From NCBI GenBank assembly GCA_035610365.1, contig CM069433.1, positions 56,472,487 to 56,536,486 of the forward strand: 64,000 bases of DNA. Direction: 5' to 3'. The DNA comes from Aquatica leii. Its lineage: Eukaryota; Arthropoda; Insecta; Coleoptera; Lampyridae. Position 1 is the first letter of the stretch, and every line of letters starts with the position of its first letter. The translations under genes and the position numbers were made by a program. The notes below the pieces were generated by a model that was not told the DNA's origin, made no database searches, and saw only the letters and a list, made by a program, of their open reading frames with translations. This document shows, one piece after another, positions 40,746 to 64,000 of the stretch.

Positions 40746-41637
40746 ATGTCGGAAGAATAAAAATCATTAATCAAAAATCGGGGTATTATTAAAAGTGGAG
40801 TAACGCGTCTACAATCATATCTTAATAACAATGAATTAGATATAGATGATTTAGAAATTCGTAAGAGTAAATTAGAACAATATTTTTAATCATTTCAAGA
40901 AATCCAATTACAAATTGAACTATTATCAGACAAAGAACAATTAATTAATTTAAATCATGAACAAGAACGTGAGCAATTTGACGAGCAATATTTTAATTGT
41001 GTAAAAATAATTAATCAACGAAACCGATTGTTAAACAATAATTGTAAATTAAATGAAACGAAACTAAATAGTAGATCTAATATAACTTTTCAAAAGAAAC
41101 AAAATTTGTTACCAAAATTAGAAATTAAACCATTTGATGGAAATCCTATTAATTGGCATAGTTTTCATTTTCACGATACTTTTAAAAATCTAGTTCATGA
41201 TAATAATGATTTAATTGCAGTTGAAAAATTCTATTTAACACAAAATGCTCTTCAGGTTGAAGTTGCCTCTGTTATTTCAAATTTAAATGCTTCCGAAGAA
41301 AACTATCAGGTAGCTTGGGATTTAGTAAAAAAACGATGCAATAAACGTCGGCAAATAATTCAAACACATTTATGTCAACTTTTAAAATTACCTGAAATAA
41401 AAAGAAACAGTCATTGTAGTTTACGATCGTTAACCGAAAGGGCACAGATGCATGTTAACGCTTTACAATCGTTAAAACAACCCGTAGATCAATGGGACGC
41501 TATCCTTGTATTTATTATTATAAAAAAAACTAGATATTCAAACTCGTAAAATATGGGAACGTAGTTTAGAAAACGAAGATATGCCGACATTTAAAGAATT
41601 GTTAGAATTTTTAAATAAGCAAGCACGAGGTGATGAC
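40746..41637 (+). mobile_element. BEL/Pao retrotransposon fossil: gag part only
   Basis: The start resembles BEL/Pao Gag (MSEE at 40746, then GVTRLQSYLNNNELD). The next part has the DUF1759-type Gag core: LPKLEIKPFDGNPINWHSF (about 41110), then VISNLNASEENYQVAWDLV, and a Leu-rich HVNALQSLKQPVDQWDA stretch near 41450. The sequence then stops abruptly at about 41637, where a LINE fragment begins. No protease or pol is seen. The remnant is broken in a few places and treated as a fossil. Confidence 0.85.
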
Positions 41638-42729
41638 ATCGTTACAGCAGCTATCTATTATGATCTTGAAAATCTTGTTAAATACTCAAATAAACATGAC
41701 CTTGAAATTAATGTTGGCAAAAGCTACGCCATGCTTTTTGGGAAAAAAAACCTAAGATCAAAGGTTAGAGACATATCAATAAGAATTAATAATCAAACTG
41801 TAGAAATCAAAAGCTATGTAAAAAACCTTGGTCTTATCATCGATCAAGATCTAAGATTTAGTCAATTTGCAATAATCGTTATAGTTTAAGCAAAAATATT
41901 AAAATACCTTTATGCGAAAGACTAGTTTAATCACAATTTCATTTTTGCGATTGTGTATTTGGACCTTGTCTAAACTCGCAAGAAAGCAAACGAATACAGC
42001 GTATGCAAAATTCCTGTTTAAGAACAATTTTTGGTATAAAAAAACATGCAAGAATTTCTGATAAGTTAAAAGAGGTTAATTGGTTGAATATGGCCAACAG
42101 ACGTTTGTTGCATAGCGCTATCTTATACCACAAAAATGTTACAACGAAAACACCCATTTATCTATTCAATAAAATTAAGTTTAGATACAATACACATGCT
42201 ATTAATATCCGCAATAAAAATTTGATCACAATCCCATTACATTTTACACAAGGGTTTAAGAAATCGTTTTCATATAATATTGTAAATACCTACAACTCCT
42301 TACCCGAAGACATTAAAATGCTAAAAAAGCATAATTTTAAACAGAAACTTCGTTTAATGCTTTTACAAAACCAAAATAGCGTTTAACTCCTTCAAACAAA
42401 TAATTAATTAATCAAACTGTTTTTTTTTCTTCTTTAAGTATACTTAAATTGAGTTTGGTTCTCTCTTAGTAAGTTTTATGACAACTTATTGCTTACTCAC
42501 ACTACTAATATTGTTGATTTAAGGGTTAAGTGGAAGACCAGATTTTGTTAGCTTTAGCAATATCTGAACTTCACCCTATTGCAGTGAAAGTAAGATATAT
42601 GTAATTTATGTTTAAGTTTCTTTTTTTAAGTACATAATGTGTTATTAAATATGTAGCAACTGTTTTTCTTCTATGATATTACTTTCAATCAATAAAAGAC
42701 AAAGTTACTATTATTATTAATACTATCAA
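41638..42729 (+). mobile_element. 5'-truncated LINE (reverse transcriptase C-terminus and 3' tail)
   Basis: Starting exactly where the BEL/Pao gag breaks off, the frame 41641-41889 reads LENLVKYSNKHDLEINVGKS and VKNLGLIIDQDLRFS, the end of a non-LTR reverse transcriptase. A second frame (42003-42386) carries the family's C-terminal domain: MQNSCLRTIFGIKKHARISD, LLHSAILYHK and YNIVNTYNSLPEDIKML. A 3' untranslated region follows and ends with aataaaaga and a (tta)n tail near 42710. 5' truncation and a simple-repeat tail are typical of LINE insertion. A deletion and shift join the two frames. Clade uncertain (CR1/Jockey superclade likely). Confidence 0.85.
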
Positions 42730-43043
42730 CCACGAGGATGGCCAACTTACGTTACTACCCCCTTAGTTAGTCGTTTAATACTTATATTGTCTTAGACTTA
42801 CAAGTTTTTTTGATAAATTCTAGTGGCCTGATAAAGTGCTCAGTTTGCCATATAAATAGTATTCAGTGGTTTGTTTTGTCTCTCCTAAACAAAAAATTAA
42901 AACTAATTAGAATATTGTTTATGTTATTACGAAACTAGAAAAATGAAATTTAAACAAATTTTTGGTTACAAAAATGTCTTTATTTATTTATTAGTAATTT
43001 ATGTTTTAAGTAAATGCCAAAGAAAGCATCTTTAGATTGACCG
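42730..43043 (-). other. 3' flank of the Nudel-like gene with polyadenylation signals
   Basis: On the minus strand, downstream of the stop codon at 43044, overlapping AATAAA motifs (plus-strand tttatttattta at about 42980-42991) lie about 55-65 bp past the stop, a good site for transcript cleavage. The rest is AT-rich without features. Confidence 0.5.

Positions 43044-64000
<20,957 letters not shown>

Overview
This is an AT-rich arthropod (most likely insect) genomic window. It holds the 3' part of one host gene and a dense crowd of transposable elements. The insect call rests on the gene (a homologue of the eggshell/embryo-patterning protease Nudel, exons on the minus strand with GT..AG introns) and on the mix of element families: Ty3/gypsy, BEL/Pao, Penelope, PIF/Harbinger, pogo, several IS630/Tc1-mariner types, hAT-like non-autonomous elements and decayed LINEs. 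No tRNA, rRNA, CRISPR array or bacterial-type operon is seen.

Layout: 1-4.3 kb is plain AT-rich DNA. 4.3-9.7 kb holds two elements sharing a TTGAAGTRAAACTTCTT-type terminal repeat, a 53-bp tandem array, a decayed LINE and a perfect 130-bp zero-loop palindrome. 10.2-10.7 kb is a Penelope GIY-YIG remnant. 11.5-16.6 kb has repeats, a Tc1/mariner relic and a fold-back repeat island. 19.7-24.9 kb has a decayed pogo-like element and, beside it, a PIF/Harbinger element (22602-24928, TTA target duplication) carrying both its transposase and its MADF protein. 25.36-34.60 kb is a minus-strand Ty3/gypsy fossil with unusually long (about 1.95 kb) near-identical LTRs. 37.7-39.3 kb is an IS630/mariner relic with matching ends. 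40.7-42.7 kb is a BEL/Pao gag fossil abutting a 5'-truncated LINE.

43.04-64.0 kb is the Nudel-like gene on the minus strand, entering from beyond the right edge of the window. Twelve exons can be joined in frame: a clustered set of LDL-receptor class A modules and a Ser/Thr-rich linker (63.9-62.8 kb), then a 16-kb intron, an SRCR-like module fused to a trypsin-like domain without a normal catalytic triad (46.7-45.6 kb), more LDLa modules (45.5-44.3 kb) and a final SRCR-like exon (43.4-43.0 kb). The 16-kb intron is packed with elements: two hAT-type elements with striking subterminal repeats, copies of a roughly 450-bp interspersed repeat, a very young Ty3/gypsy insertion (54955-59515, LTRs that look identical, ATAT target duplication), an older gypsy integrase remnant, LINE debris and another IS630-type transposase remnant.

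No clearly new multi-gene system was found. The most notable items are the perfect palindrome flanked by direct repeats, the subterminal-repeat elements, the pseudo-protease domain and oversized intron of the Nudel-like gene, and an unassigned candidate coding stretch inside that intron (52.8-54.0 kb).
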